7,293 nt of DNA, from assembly GCA_037128705.1 (NCBI GenBank), contig JBAXVX010000071.1:1-7293 (forward strand). The letters are read 5' to 3'. Below are positions 1-6,629 of this stretch, piece by piece (the stretch's first letter is position 1; each line of letters starts with the position of its first letter). A program made the translations under genes and the position numbers. Source of the DNA: CAIVAT01 sp037128705 (lineage in GTDB: Bacteria; Bacteroidota; Bacteroidia; Bacteroidales; FEN-979). A model generated the notes under the pieces. The model searched no databases. It worked only from the letters and a program-made list of their open reading frames with translations, and was not told the origin of the DNA.

Positions 1-62
1 ACCAATGACCAATGACCAATGACCAATGACCAATGACCAATGACCAATGACCAATGACCAAT
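1..62. repeat. Perfect 7-bp tandem repeat array (ACCAATG), open at left edge
   Basis: Eight full copies of ACCAATG plus six bases of a ninth, with no mismatch, ending at ACCAAT followed by a T-run. The array starts at base 1, so its real length is unknown. Rotated, the unit is TGACCAA. It lies downstream of the stop of the minus-strand DUF3108 gene and is noncoding as far as can be seen. A perfect array of this unit length is prone to replication slippage. There are no spacers, so it is not a CRISPR. Confidence 0.95.
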
Positions 63-68
63 TTTTCC

Positions 69-89
69 GTCACGCGTCACCTGTCACGT
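69..89. repeat. Three degenerate heptamers (GTCACNN)
   Basis: GTCACGC, GTCACCT and GTCACGT follow each other without a gap and end one base before the stop codon (90-92) of the minus-strand gene. Read on the gene's strand they are GTGACNN units, sharing the TGAC core of the long array at 1-62, so both look like members of one heptamer family. No terminator hairpin with a T-run is visible after this gene. Confidence 0.7.
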
Positions 90-917
90 TTAAATTTTCA
101 ACAACGCAGTCATCGGATTCAGCATCCCCCTGGCCTCTTTGAGATAGATTTTCACAGTTCCGACCTTGAGGGTGGCTTCCACATACACAGGCAGTTTGTT
201 TTTATCAGCCGTAAGCCAGACAATCAAATCGGAATTCTCCTTGAAAAAACTGATGGTGCTGTTCATCTTTATCACAAATTTGCTGCAATGATAACTTTTT
301 CCATCGCGTGTCTTGATGATCCCTTTTCCCTGGGCAACGAGCTTCAGCGTGGTCGGTTCATTGTTGTACAAAACCGAAAGCGGAATGACGGTACCCGGTC
401 TCAGATTTTCGATCTCTATCGTGCGCGGAAAGTACAGCGATGAAACCATATCATTCATGCATTTTGCCAATGAAACCTGCCCTTTGGTCACCGGATCCTT
501 GTTTACCTTCAGATTGTAATAGAGGAAGGACTGGGCAGGATAAAAGAACTGCGTGAGCAATACGGTGTTGTCGTCATGCGTGGTGTAGCGCTGAAACTTC
601 ACCGGCTGCCAGGTTTGACTCACCACCCACGATTCGTACGAATCGCGCACCTTGAAAAGATGGTCGTAGGTAGGATAGGTCCTCCCGTTGAGCTTCATGT
701 GCAGCACATCTTTTCCCCCCTGCACCTCCTTCACCGTGGAAAAGGTGACCAGGGCGATATTCGTCCATACCGGGCCCACCTGGTAGGAGACATCATAGGT
801 GAGTAATTCGCCCGGACCCACGGCCGTATTGCCTGTGAAACATTGTGAAGCAGCAAAAGTGGTCGCCAGCAGACAACAGACCAGGATGGAAATTGAAATT
901 AGGGAGATTCTGCGCAT
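90..917 (-). CDS. DUF3108 family secreted/periplasmic protein
   Basis: A 275-residue protein with an N-terminal signal peptide: basic MRR, a hydrophobic core at residues 4-21, and likely cleavage after Ala-Ala-Ser near residue 24. The rest is beta-rich. Near residues 230-262, DLIVWLTADKNKLPVYVEA followed by LKVGTVKIYL matches the C-terminal signature of DUF3108 (a W-L-T/S-D block, a P-x-x-x-E block, then G-x-V-x-x-x-L). An N-terminal GE-x-L-x-Y-D-V-x-Y block at 36-45 is also typical. Family members are exported proteins of unknown biochemical role, often near envelope genes. Length is normal for the family. The gene is divergent from the polysaccharide operon, with 156 bp between the two starts. 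The start is ATG at 917, directly before the signal peptide. The family call is from remembered motifs; function is not known. Confidence 0.85.
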   Translation of the reverse strand: MRRISLISISILVCCLLATTFAASQCFTGNTAVGPGELLTYDVSYQVGPVWTNIALVTFSTVKEVQGGKDVLHMKLNGRTYPTYDHLFKVRDSYESWVVSQTWQPVKFQRYTTHDDNTVLLTQFFYPAQSFLYYNLKVNKDPVTKGQVSLAKCMNDMVSSLYFPRTIEIENLRPGTVIPLSVLYNNEPTTLKLVAQGKGIIKTRDGKSYHCSKFVIKMNSTISFFKENSDLIVWLTADKNKLPVYVEATLKVGTVKIYLKEARGMLNPMTALLKI

Positions 918-959
918 GGTATTGTTTTTTTAAGGTTAAACTGAATCTGAAATATTTTT

Positions 960-967
960 CAAACTTA
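960..967 (-). promoter_or_regulatory. Possible -7 box for the DUF3108 gene
   Basis: On the minus strand this reads TAAGTTTG, a perfect match to the Bacteroidetes -7 consensus TAnnTTTG, 42 bases upstream of the DUF3108 start. No TTG/TTTG lies at the expected 19-21 bases further upstream, so only half the promoter is supported. The rest of the 918-1073 divergent gap is A/T-rich. On the plus strand the best -7 candidate is TACTTTTA at 996-1003, which is too weak to call. Confidence 0.3.
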
Positions 968-1060
968 CAAAAAAACAGCTTTCTGAATAATTTATTACTT
1001 TTACCCAAAATAAAATCTTTCATCCGCGATCACAACGCCTTATGCTGCTATATAATTACC

Positions 1061-1088
1061 TTGAACCTTTAACATGAAACCTTTCACC
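1061..1088 (+). repeat. Degenerate heptamers across the start of the export gene
   Basis: The sequence splits into TTGAACC, TTTAACA, TGAAACC and TTTCACC, each seven bases. The ATG of the export gene (1074-1076) straddles units two and three. The similarity to the TGAAACY repeat at 4708-4728 is suggestive, but the units are diverged and could be coincidence. Confidence 0.35.
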
Positions 1089-3485
1089 TCACGACTTCTA
1101 ATCCTTATAACCTTCCTGGTGATCCCGTTCTTCATGCGGTCACAAACAGGAGGTACCGGAATGGTTAATCTGCAAAATGTTGTGCCCGACAGCACAAAAA
1201 AAGTTGCGACTCCGTTGCCGGAACTCACCCTGCCGGTAACCACGAAGCAGGAAGCTGTGGCCGAAGCAGCCCAGCGGGTGATACAGACAGCGGCAGCCAA
1301 AACTGGTGGTCCGACCATTTACGGACACTCTCTGTTTACTGATCAGTCGCTCGAAGTATTTCGCACCACCGATGGCACGCAGGCGCCCGAAACATATATC
1401 CTTGGCGCGGGCGATGAGCTGAGAATCACGATTTTCGGGGCATCGCAAAACGATATCCAGGTAAAAATAACCAAGGAGGGCTATATCGAACCCGCCGGGG
1501 TTCCCAAAATTTTCCTTCAGGGTTTATCCCTTGCCCAGGCTCGAGAGCTGATCATCGGCAGGTTGTCGGCCTCCTATGCCTTTCAGTCCGACCAGATTAC
1601 GGTTACCATCGCCACAGCACGCACGGTACTGGTGAATGTTTTCGGCGAAACACGCATCACAGGCGGGTTCCAGATTTCGGCGCTCAATTCGGTTTTCAAT
1701 GCCCTATCGGCTGCCGGAGGACCCACCGATATCGGGTCGGTACGCAACATACAGCTTATCAGGGGGACCAACCGGAAAAGTATCGACCTCTATGTCTTCA
1801 TGAGCAATCCAACCTATTCGTTTCAGTTTGACCTGCAGCAGAGCGATATCCTCTTTGTTCCGGTGGCTCAAAAAATCGTCGCAATCGAAGGAGCGGTGAA
1901 CCGGCCCATGTTGTATGAGATGCTTGCCGATGAATTGCTCGCCGACCTGATCCATTATGCCGGAGGAGTAAAAGTAGATGCCTATACCGATTTTGTGCAG
2001 ATCCAGCGTTACGAAAATGATGCACCCCGCCTGTTTGAGTGGAACCTGGCCGAGATCCTCTCGGGTAAGTTGAAAGTACCTTTGCAAAATGGAGACATTG
2101 TGCGCATCAAGTCGATGGCAAAACCGATTGACCGGTTTGTGGAGGTATCAGGAAAAGTATTTTATCCCGGCAGGTATGACCTGGTCAAAAATTCAACGCT
2201 TGGCGGTGTACTGAATAACGCGCAAACAACCACCCAGGCCGACCTTTCCCTGGTATTTTTGGAACGGATGAGGTTTGATGGAACGGTTGAGTACATCACT
2301 GTTCCCTGGGCTGAAATGAAGGCGGCAGGGAAAGATTTTCCGCTGAAGAGCGCCGACCGCATCAAGGTTTCGGAGCAGGCAAGGTACAAGTTTATCGGCA
2401 CTATTGCAGTTGAAGGAGACGTTAAGGAGCCCTTCGAAAAGACCCTGGCCATGGATGATCGGCTACCGGTAAAATCGGCCATTGAAATGGCTGGCGGACT
2501 GAATCCCACAGCCAACAATATAGCCTATATTTTCAGGCGCGACCTTCTCAATCCCGTGTTGATGAAGTATATTCGTATTAAACTCGACAGCGCCAAAGAT
2601 GTTTTGCTACAACCCGGCGACCGGTTGCATGTTTACGATAACACGGTATTTACCAACATCGCGGAGGTGCGTGTATCGGGCGCGGTAAAGAATCCACAAA
2701 CACTGACCTATGCTCCCGATTTCACGATCCGCGATCTGATCACCACGGCCGGAGGCCTTACAGTGGGAGCAGCCCTGAACTACATTAAGGTATTCCGCAC
2801 CATCATGTCGCCTACCGAACCGGCCAAACAGGAGATGATCACCCTGGAGATGGACAGCAATTACAGTGTCATCAACCCGCCCAACTTTGTTCTCCGGCCA
2901 TACGATCATGTGGTGGTTCCGTTAACGCCAGCTTTTACACTGGGGCGCTTGGTAGAGATCAATGGCGAAGTAAACTACCCGGGCATGTATGTTCTGGCAA
3001 CCAAGCAGGTCTCGCTGAGTGAGGTGATCGAGCTGGCGGGTGGGTTGCTCGAAAGCGCTGATGCAGAGGGAAGCCTGCTGTACAGGGCCCTGAACAAGAT
3101 CGGGTACATCACCATCGATGCGGGCAAAGCAATTCGGATGAAGGGAAATTTAAAGAATGATCCGATATTGATGGAGGGTGATGTGATCACCATCCCCCGA
3201 TTGGAGAATACCGTCACCATCGGTCATACAGGCACTGTAATGGCAGAATACAAGGGCGCCGATGGCGCGATCAGTCTTGTGTATCAGGGACCCAAATCGG
3301 CGAAGTGGTATGTCAATAATTTTGCCGGAGGGTTTTTGCCAAAAGCAGACCGGAGCAGTGTTACCGTGGTCAAAAAAAACGGACAAATGAAGGGAACCGG
3401 CAGGACCATTTTGTGGATCCGCAAATACCCCAAGGTATCCACGGGAGCCAGGATTAATGTAAAGATGAAACCCCAGAGCAAGTGA
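1074..3485 (+). CDS. Polysaccharide export outer-membrane protein, multi-SLBB (Wza-like)
   Basis: An 803-residue exported protein that would form the outer-membrane/periplasmic channel for capsule or exopolysaccharide. Residues 1-23 are a signal peptide (hydrophobic stretch 8-20, cleavage near Arg-Ser-Gln). The Poly_export (Wza) domain is at about 107-180, with the typical YILGAGDELRITIFG opening. At least six SLBB-type repeats follow, at about 185-263, 268-345, 355-433, 444-520, 532-617 and 627-708. Each starts with a V-x-G-x-V-x-x-P-G-x-Y-like strand and contains an AGG turn; 'QPGDRLHV' and 'EGDVITIP' are closing blocks. A degenerate seventh may occupy 712-800. There is no lipobox cysteine, unlike classic lipoprotein Wza, and I see no cysteine anywhere. 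About 800 residues is normal for Bacteroidetes members. It is the first gene of the operon, followed 28 bp later by a Wzz-like gene, its usual inner-membrane partner. Confidence 0.93.
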   Translation: MKPFTSRLLILITFLVIPFFMRSQTGGTGMVNLQNVVPDSTKKVATPLPELTLPVTTKQEAVAEAAQRVIQTAAAKTGGPTIYGHSLFTDQSLEVFRTTDGTQAPETYILGAGDELRITIFGASQNDIQVKITKEGYIEPAGVPKIFLQGLSLAQARELIIGRLSASYAFQSDQITVTIATARTVLVNVFGETRITGGFQISALNSVFNALSAAGGPTDIGSVRNIQLIRGTNRKSIDLYVFMSNPTYSFQFDLQQSDILFVPVAQKIVAIEGAVNRPMLYEMLADELLADLIHYAGGVKVDAYTDFVQIQRYENDAPRLFEWNLAEILSGKLKVPLQNGDIVRIKSMAKPIDRFVEVSGKVFYPGRYDLVKNSTLGGVLNNAQTTTQADLSLVFLERMRFDGTVEYITVPWAEMKAAGKDFPLKSADRIKVSEQARYKFIGTIAVEGDVKEPFEKTLAMDDRLPVKSAIEMAGGLNPTANNIAYIFRRDLLNPVLMKYIRIKLDSAKDVLLQPGDRLHVYDNTVFTNIAEVRVSGAVKNPQTLTYAPDFTIRDLITTAGGLTVGAALNYIKVFRTIMSPTEPAKQEMITLEMDSNYSVINPPNFVLRPYDHVVVPLTPAFTLGRLVEINGEVNYPGMYVLATKQVSLSEVIELAGGLLESADAEGSLLYRALNKIGYITIDAGKAIRMKGNLKNDPILMEGDVITIPRLENTVTIGHTGTVMAEYKGADGAISLVYQGPKSAKWYVNNFAGGFLPKADRSSVTVVKKNGQMKGTGRTILWIRKYPKVSTGARINVKMKPQSK

Positions 3486-3496
3486 CGAATGACGAA
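3483..3496 (+). repeat. Two TGACGAA heptamers overlapping the export-gene stop
   Basis: Two tandem copies of TGACGAA; the first three bases are the TGA stop of the export gene. The unit differs by one base from the TGACCAA form of the array at 1-62. It occupies half of the 28-bp gap before the Wzz-like gene. Confidence 0.6.
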
Positions 3497-3513
3497 ATAA
3501 AACCTGAAAATAT

Positions 3514-4707
3514 ATGACAGAACCAGAAGAAAAAAACGCTGACGAAATAGATATTATGGAAATTGTCCGCAAACTCTGGGCCGGGCGAAAAACCATTCTT
3601 ATTTCAACGGCCATCTTTTTCGGGATCGGGATTTTACTTGCTTTGATTTCACCTAATGAATATATGTCGCAGGTTTCCCTTCTGGTCGAAGCCGGTGGAT
3701 CAAATCCTGCCGCAACTTCCGGAATTTCGGAAAGGCCTTCAAATTTGTCGGGTGGTCCCACCAGAGGATATTCTGAAGCGCTTACCCCGGCCTTATATCC
3801 CCTGGCCATAGGCAGCACCCTCTTCAGGCGCGAAATGATCGGGCAGCAGGTAACCGATTCAAAGACGGGAGCAAAAATGACCCTGGCGCAATATTTCGAA
3901 AAATATCCCCCCACCACGCTTTCGGAGATACTCAGAAAGTACACGCTCGGACTTCCGTCAACAATTATCGGTGCGATCAGCGCAAAGAAGAAAACAGATA
4001 CGGCAGGTCCGGCCAACCGGTACATCCCCCCGGTCTCCCGTCAATCAACTGCCCCCGCCATGCCTGGTTTCCGTTTATCGGACTTTGGAATTGCGGGCGA
4101 TGATTCGGCATCGGTTGAACTCACGCCCTACGAAAAATCGAAAATCGGACCACTTGCAAGCCGAATCAAGGCTGAAATCAAGAAGGGGTCGGGCAATTTG
4201 CTGGTGATCAGCGTTACCATGGCTGATCCTGTCGTGGCAAAGGAACTTGCCGGCTTTGTGGTAACCACCCTTACCCGGTACATCACCGATTACCGGACAC
4301 GAAAAAACAAAAACGATTATCAATTCATCGATGGGTTGCATGCTGAGGCCGAAAAAAAATATAAGCGGGCGCAGCAAATCCTGGCCTCGTACCGCGACCG
4401 CAACCAGTTTGTGATCATGTCGGCAGCCCGCCTCGAAGGAGAAAGCCTGCAGGCCGAGTATTCCCTCGCGTTAAATGTATATACCACCTTATCGCAGCAA
4501 TTGGAGCAGGCCAAGATCAATGTGCAGGAAAACACCCCTGTTTTTACGTTGATTGAGCCCCCTTCCGATGCCAGTAAAATATCGGGCGCCAATAAAATAT
4601 TCATGATTATGATATTCCTGGGCATATTGGCAGGAGTGGGCGTTGTGTTTGGGAAACCAGCCCTGGCCAAATTCAAAAAAAACCTGCTGGAAGCCGACAA
4701 AAATTAA
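3514..4707 (+). CDS. Wzz-like polysaccharide chain-length determinant (no kinase domain)
   Basis: A 397-residue inner-membrane polysaccharide co-polymerase. The first span is at residues 27-46 and the second at about 361-380, with a large periplasmic region between, the Wzz topology. A short acidic N-terminus (EIDIMEIVRKLW) precedes the first span, as in Wzz family proteins. SEALTPALYPLAIGSTLFR near 87-105 resembles the block found in Bacteroidetes Wzz proteins. A Pro/Ser/Thr-rich segment lies at 155-185 and a helical, coiled-coil-prone segment at 272-340. VFTLIEPPSDASKIS sits just before the second span, where Wzz proteins carry a Pro-rich motif. Only about 17 residues follow the second span, so there is no BY-kinase domain and no tyrosine cluster. 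Together with the upstream SLBB protein it would set chain length and link synthesis to export. ATG at 3514; the leader is A-rich without a Shine-Dalgarno. Confidence 0.92.
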   Translation: MTEPEEKNADEIDIMEIVRKLWAGRKTILISTAIFFGIGILLALISPNEYMSQVSLLVEAGGSNPAATSGISERPSNLSGGPTRGYSEALTPALYPLAIGSTLFRREMIGQQVTDSKTGAKMTLAQYFEKYPPTTLSEILRKYTLGLPSTIIGAISAKKKTDTAGPANRYIPPVSRQSTAPAMPGFRLSDFGIAGDDSASVELTPYEKSKIGPLASRIKAEIKKGSGNLLVISVTMADPVVAKELAGFVVTTLTRYITDYRTRKNKNDYQFIDGLHAEAEKKYKRAQQILASYRDRNQFVIMSAARLEGESLQAEYSLALNVYTTLSQQLEQAKINVQENTPVFTLIEPPSDASKISGANKIFMIMIFLGILAGVGVVFGKPALAKFKKNLLEADKN

Positions 4708-4728
4708 TGAAACTTGAAACCTGAAACC
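4708..4728 (+). repeat. Three TGAAACY heptamers at a start codon
   Basis: TGAAACT, TGAAACC and TGAAACC in perfect tandem, beginning one base after the TAA stop of the Wzz-like gene. The last base of unit one plus unit two gives the TTG used as start of the next gene. An ATG at 4707-4709 overlaps the upstream stop (TAATG), but in the present three-unit state its frame ends at TGA 4722-4724 after five codons. Confidence 0.85.
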
Positions 4729-5259
4729 TTATTCCTTCTCTCAGTCCCCTCGATCCCGGTTGATCTGCGGTTCCTGGTGATCCTCACCATCTTTCTTTCG
4801 GCGGCGGCGTTCGTGATGAGTGCCTTCTCGGTGTTTTTATTTTTCAAATTCTACCGCGATACCATCAAGCCCCTGCCGGTCCTGGTGCACAGCGTTACCG
4901 AAAACAGCATCTCCCTGCGGCTGGTCAACAGCGGCAACAGCCCCTTTTTCATCTCGAAGTTTTATGTTTCCAAAGATGGAAAGGTTTCGGGCTCCATCGC
5001 CGATTTCCTGCCCCTGGTGGATGAGGATACCGGTTACCTCTCCCTGTCGATCATCCGCGAAGGGATGAAGGTGATGCCCGAACAGTCGGTCAAGATCTTC
5101 GAGTTCGACCTCACCTGGTTCGATGCGGGGGTTGACCTGGAGAAGATCCGCGACATCATACGCCACCTCGACGGGCTCACCTTCGAAGTTCACTGCCACG
5201 ACATCGGAAAACGCTATAAAACCACTATACGCAAAAGCATCACACTCGACCAACCTTAG
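4714..5259 (+). CDS. Unrecognised single-span membrane protein in the export operon
   Basis: A 181-residue protein that I do not recognise. One strong hydrophobic segment spans about residues 19-46 (LRFLVILTIFLSAAAFVMSA and onward), followed by a basic KFYRD. The rest is about 130 polar residues with alternating beta-like pattern: SISLRLVNSGNSPFFISKFYV at 65-85 and FEFDLTWFD at 129-137, and a single cysteine in VHCHD near 159-163. This suggests a bitopic protein with a small beta-sandwich-like domain; which side of the membrane it faces is not clear. The only start near the upstream gene is TTG at 4714, inside a heptamer repeat; the first in-frame ATG is at residue 35, inside the membrane segment, which is unlikely. 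Its position between Wzz-like and FlaA1-like genes suggests a role in polysaccharide export or synthesis, by context only. The segment is more G/C-rich than its neighbours. Confidence 0.75.
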   Translation: MKPETLFLLSVPSIPVDLRFLVILTIFLSAAAFVMSAFSVFLFFKFYRDTIKPLPVLVHSVTENSISLRLVNSGNSPFFISKFYVSKDGKVSGSIADFLPLVDEDTGYLSLSIIREGMKVMPEQSVKIFEFDLTWFDAGVDLEKIRDIIRHLDGLTFEVHCHDIGKRYKTTIRKSITLDQP

Positions 5260-5346
5260 CGCTCGCAGCTTCACACCGCCGCTACGGTGTCACTGTGTTC
5301 CACCTGAGGCGGCTTGTGCGAACTGCTTCGCTCCAATAAACGTCCA
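5260..5346. other. G/C-rich intergenic stretch with two hairpins
   Basis: This gap between the 181-residue gene and the FlaA1-like gene is unusually G/C-rich. It holds a 6-bp stem ACACCG/CGGTGT (5273-5278 with 5285-5290, 6-base loop) and a 5-bp stem GCGAA/TTCGC (5318-5322 with 5327-5331, loop CTGC). An alternative longer-range pairing GCCGC/GCGGC (5278-5282 with 5309-5313) competes with the first. No T-run follows, so neither is a good intrinsic terminator. It may be a small dispersed repeat; that cannot be tested here. Confidence 0.35.
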
Positions 5347-5347
5347 A

Positions 5348-5368
5348 AATCGTATATCTTAAATCGTA
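5348..5368 (+). repeat. Degenerate heptamers AATCGTA / TATCTTA / AATCGTA
   Basis: AATCGTA occurs twice exactly 14 bases apart with a diverged seven-base unit between, seven bases before the TTG start of the FlaA1-like gene. The spacing matches the 7-bp periodicity of other gene borders in this window, but with only two good copies it is weak. Confidence 0.3.
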
Positions 5369-5374
5369 AATTCC

Positions 5375-6193
5375 TTGAACCGCTCTCTTCCCCATTACCT
5401 GATCTCTATCGCTGATGCCGCCATCGTCATCCTGGCTGTTTGGCTGGCCTATTTGCTGAGGTTTAACTTTGCCATACCGGCGTCGGAGATTGCCGAAATA
5501 CCCATGGTGCTGGGATCCATCACGGTGGTGAGGGTATTGCTCCTCTTAACGACCCGGAGCTATATCGGCATTGACCGGCATGAGGGCCTTACCGATACCT
5601 TCAAATTCATCCTGATCCTTATCCTCGGCAGTTTCATCTTCATCCTGGCCGATTTCATCAGCTATTACCTGGTCAACCAGCGGCTGTTCATCCCCCTTAC
5701 CATCATCATCCTCGAATTTCTGCTCACCACGGTATTGCTCCTTTTCTTCCGCAGCCTGATCAACGGCGGAAGAGCGGGGATAGATATAAAAAGTGCTTCT
5801 GGAAAAAATGTTAAAGTCCTTGATTTTCCCCTGCCTCCGGCTTTTTGCGCCACCGTAGCCGGAAAACGGATCCTGATCACTGGTACGGGAAGCAACATGG
5901 GGCGGGAAATGACGGCCCTGCTTATCCGCTGCCGTCCGGCCGAACTCATCCTGGCCGATGCAGATGAACAAACCCTTGAAAAGCCGGAACTGCTCAAAGC
6001 CGGATATCCCGGGGTGAAGATCACGGTCTGTCGACTGGAGATGGCTGATATAAAAGGCCTGGAAGAACTGGTTGCACTCCACAACCCCCACCTGGTCATC
6101 CATGCCGGGAGATCATCACCTGAAAACAACCTGGATAAGGCGCGGAAGATCATCCTTCAGTCGGGAAAATCAATGGATCAACCTGTTCATTAA
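5375..6193 (+). CDS. Truncated FlaA1/CapD-type polysaccharide biosynthesis protein
   Basis: 272 residues. The N-terminus is the four-span membrane domain of FlaA1/CapD/PglF-type nucleotide-sugar dehydratases/epimerases, with spans near 9-27, 44-60, 78-98 and 106-126 and the typical LAYLLRFNF. Full proteins run to about 600 or more residues, with a first Rossmann-like domain and then a catalytic SDR domain. Here about 40 residues link the membrane domain to GKRILITGTGSNMGRE (163-178), so the first Rossmann domain is absent. The canonical TGxxGxxG has Ser for the middle Gly (residue 173). LVIHAG at 240-245 matches the expected HAAA block, but the following K-H-V-P block and all later catalytic residues are missing; the protein ends in unrelated SGKSMDQPVH. 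The start is TTG at 5375, which aligns with the usual MN-start of homologues; in-frame TAA at 5360 blocks an earlier one. It is probably a decayed gene or a membrane-only derivative. Confidence 0.8.
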   Translation: MNRSLPHYLISIADAAIVILAVWLAYLLRFNFAIPASEIAEIPMVLGSITVVRVLLLLTTRSYIGIDRHEGLTDTFKFILILILGSFIFILADFISYYLVNQRLFIPLTIIILEFLLTTVLLLFFRSLINGGRAGIDIKSASGKNVKVLDFPLPPAFCATVAGKRILITGTGSNMGREMTALLIRCRPAELILADADEQTLEKPELLKAGYPGVKITVCRLEMADIKGLEELVALHNPHLVIHAGRSSPENNLDKARKIILQSGKSMDQPVH

Positions 6194-6208
6194 GATGAGG
6201 CAATGAAA

Positions 6209-6242
6209 TTTGATGAGCAAATAATTCTTTTTGCTAATTTTG
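6209..6242 (+). promoter_or_regulatory. Bacteroidetes-type promoter for the MNT/HEPN pair
   Basis: TTTG at 6209-6212 and TAATTTTG at 6235-6242, the latter a perfect TAnnTTTG. The spacer is 22 bases, slightly longer than the usual 19-21. Transcription would start near 6249, leaving a leader of about 20-25 bases before the MNT start. This separates the pair from the polysaccharide operon. Confidence 0.6.
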
Positions 6243-6272
6243 TATCGGAGACTGTGAAAAAGATGCATAGTG

Positions 6273-6629
6273 ATGGAAGAAATAGGTCACTTTGATGAAC
6301 AATTGAAAAACCGGATCATTGGCGCACTTAATGGTTCAGGTGTGCGAAAAGTTATTCTGTTCGGCTCCTATGCTACCGGACAGGCTGATAAAGATAGCGA
6401 TATTGACCTACTGGTCGTGACTGATGAAGTCTATATTCCTCAAAGCTTTTCAGAAAAAATGAAAATCAAGGTCCGGATAGCCAAAGCGCTTTCATTTATC
6501 CGTGAATCATATTCATTAGACCTGATTGTTCATACAAAACCGATGTACCAACAGTTCGTGAATTTGAAAAGCGCTTTTCAACGTGAGATCGATTCAACAG
6601 GGATTATCTTGTATGAAAAAAATGACTGA
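6273..6629 (+). CDS. MNT-type minimal nucleotidyltransferase (antitoxin of an MNT/HEPN pair)
   Basis: A 118-residue protein of the DNA polymerase-beta-like minimal nucleotidyltransferase family. The signature LFGSYATGQADKDSDIDLLV at residues 29-48 gives the GSx10DxD motif (Gly31-Ser32, Asp43, Asp45), and SLDLIV supplies the third acidic residue at Asp83, so the catalytic triad is complete. In characterised MntA/HepT systems the MNT protein neutralises a HEPN ribonuclease by adding AMP to a tyrosine next to its RX4H motif. Here the downstream gene overlaps by 17 bp and has HEPN-like ends, as expected for such an operon. Start chosen at ATG 6273; a GTG at 6270 directly before it is possible. 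The gene is more A/T-rich than the polysaccharide genes and has its own promoter, suggesting later acquisition. Confidence 0.9.
   Translation: MEEIGHFDEQLKNRIIGALNGSGVRKVILFGSYATGQADKDSDIDLLVVTDEVYIPQSFSEKMKIKVRIAKALSFIRESYSLDLIVHTKPMYQQFVNLKSAFQREIDSTGIILYEKND

Noticed and set aside
1..62. CRISPR array
   Set aside because: The units are seven bases and directly adjacent, with no unique spacers, and no cas genes are present.
54..443. A plus-strand open frame opposite the DUF3108 gene
   Set aside because: It starts within the heptamer array and is antisense to the DUF3108 coding region, with no protein-like features.
996..1003. Plus-strand -7 box (TACTTTTA) for the polysaccharide operon
   Set aside because: It lacks the final G of TAnnTTTG and has no TTG at the right distance upstream.
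3150..4025. A long minus-strand open frame opposite the end of the export gene and the Wzz-like gene
   Set aside because: It is antisense to two well-supported genes and its translation has no recognisable domain.
5273..5331. Intrinsic terminator between the 181-residue gene and the FlaA1-like gene
   Set aside because: The stems are only 5-6 bp and no T-run follows either hairpin.
6194..6272. Frameshifted continuation of the FlaA1-like gene
   Set aside because: No frame in this stretch gives the expected downstream SDR motifs, and it contains the promoter of the MNT gene instead.
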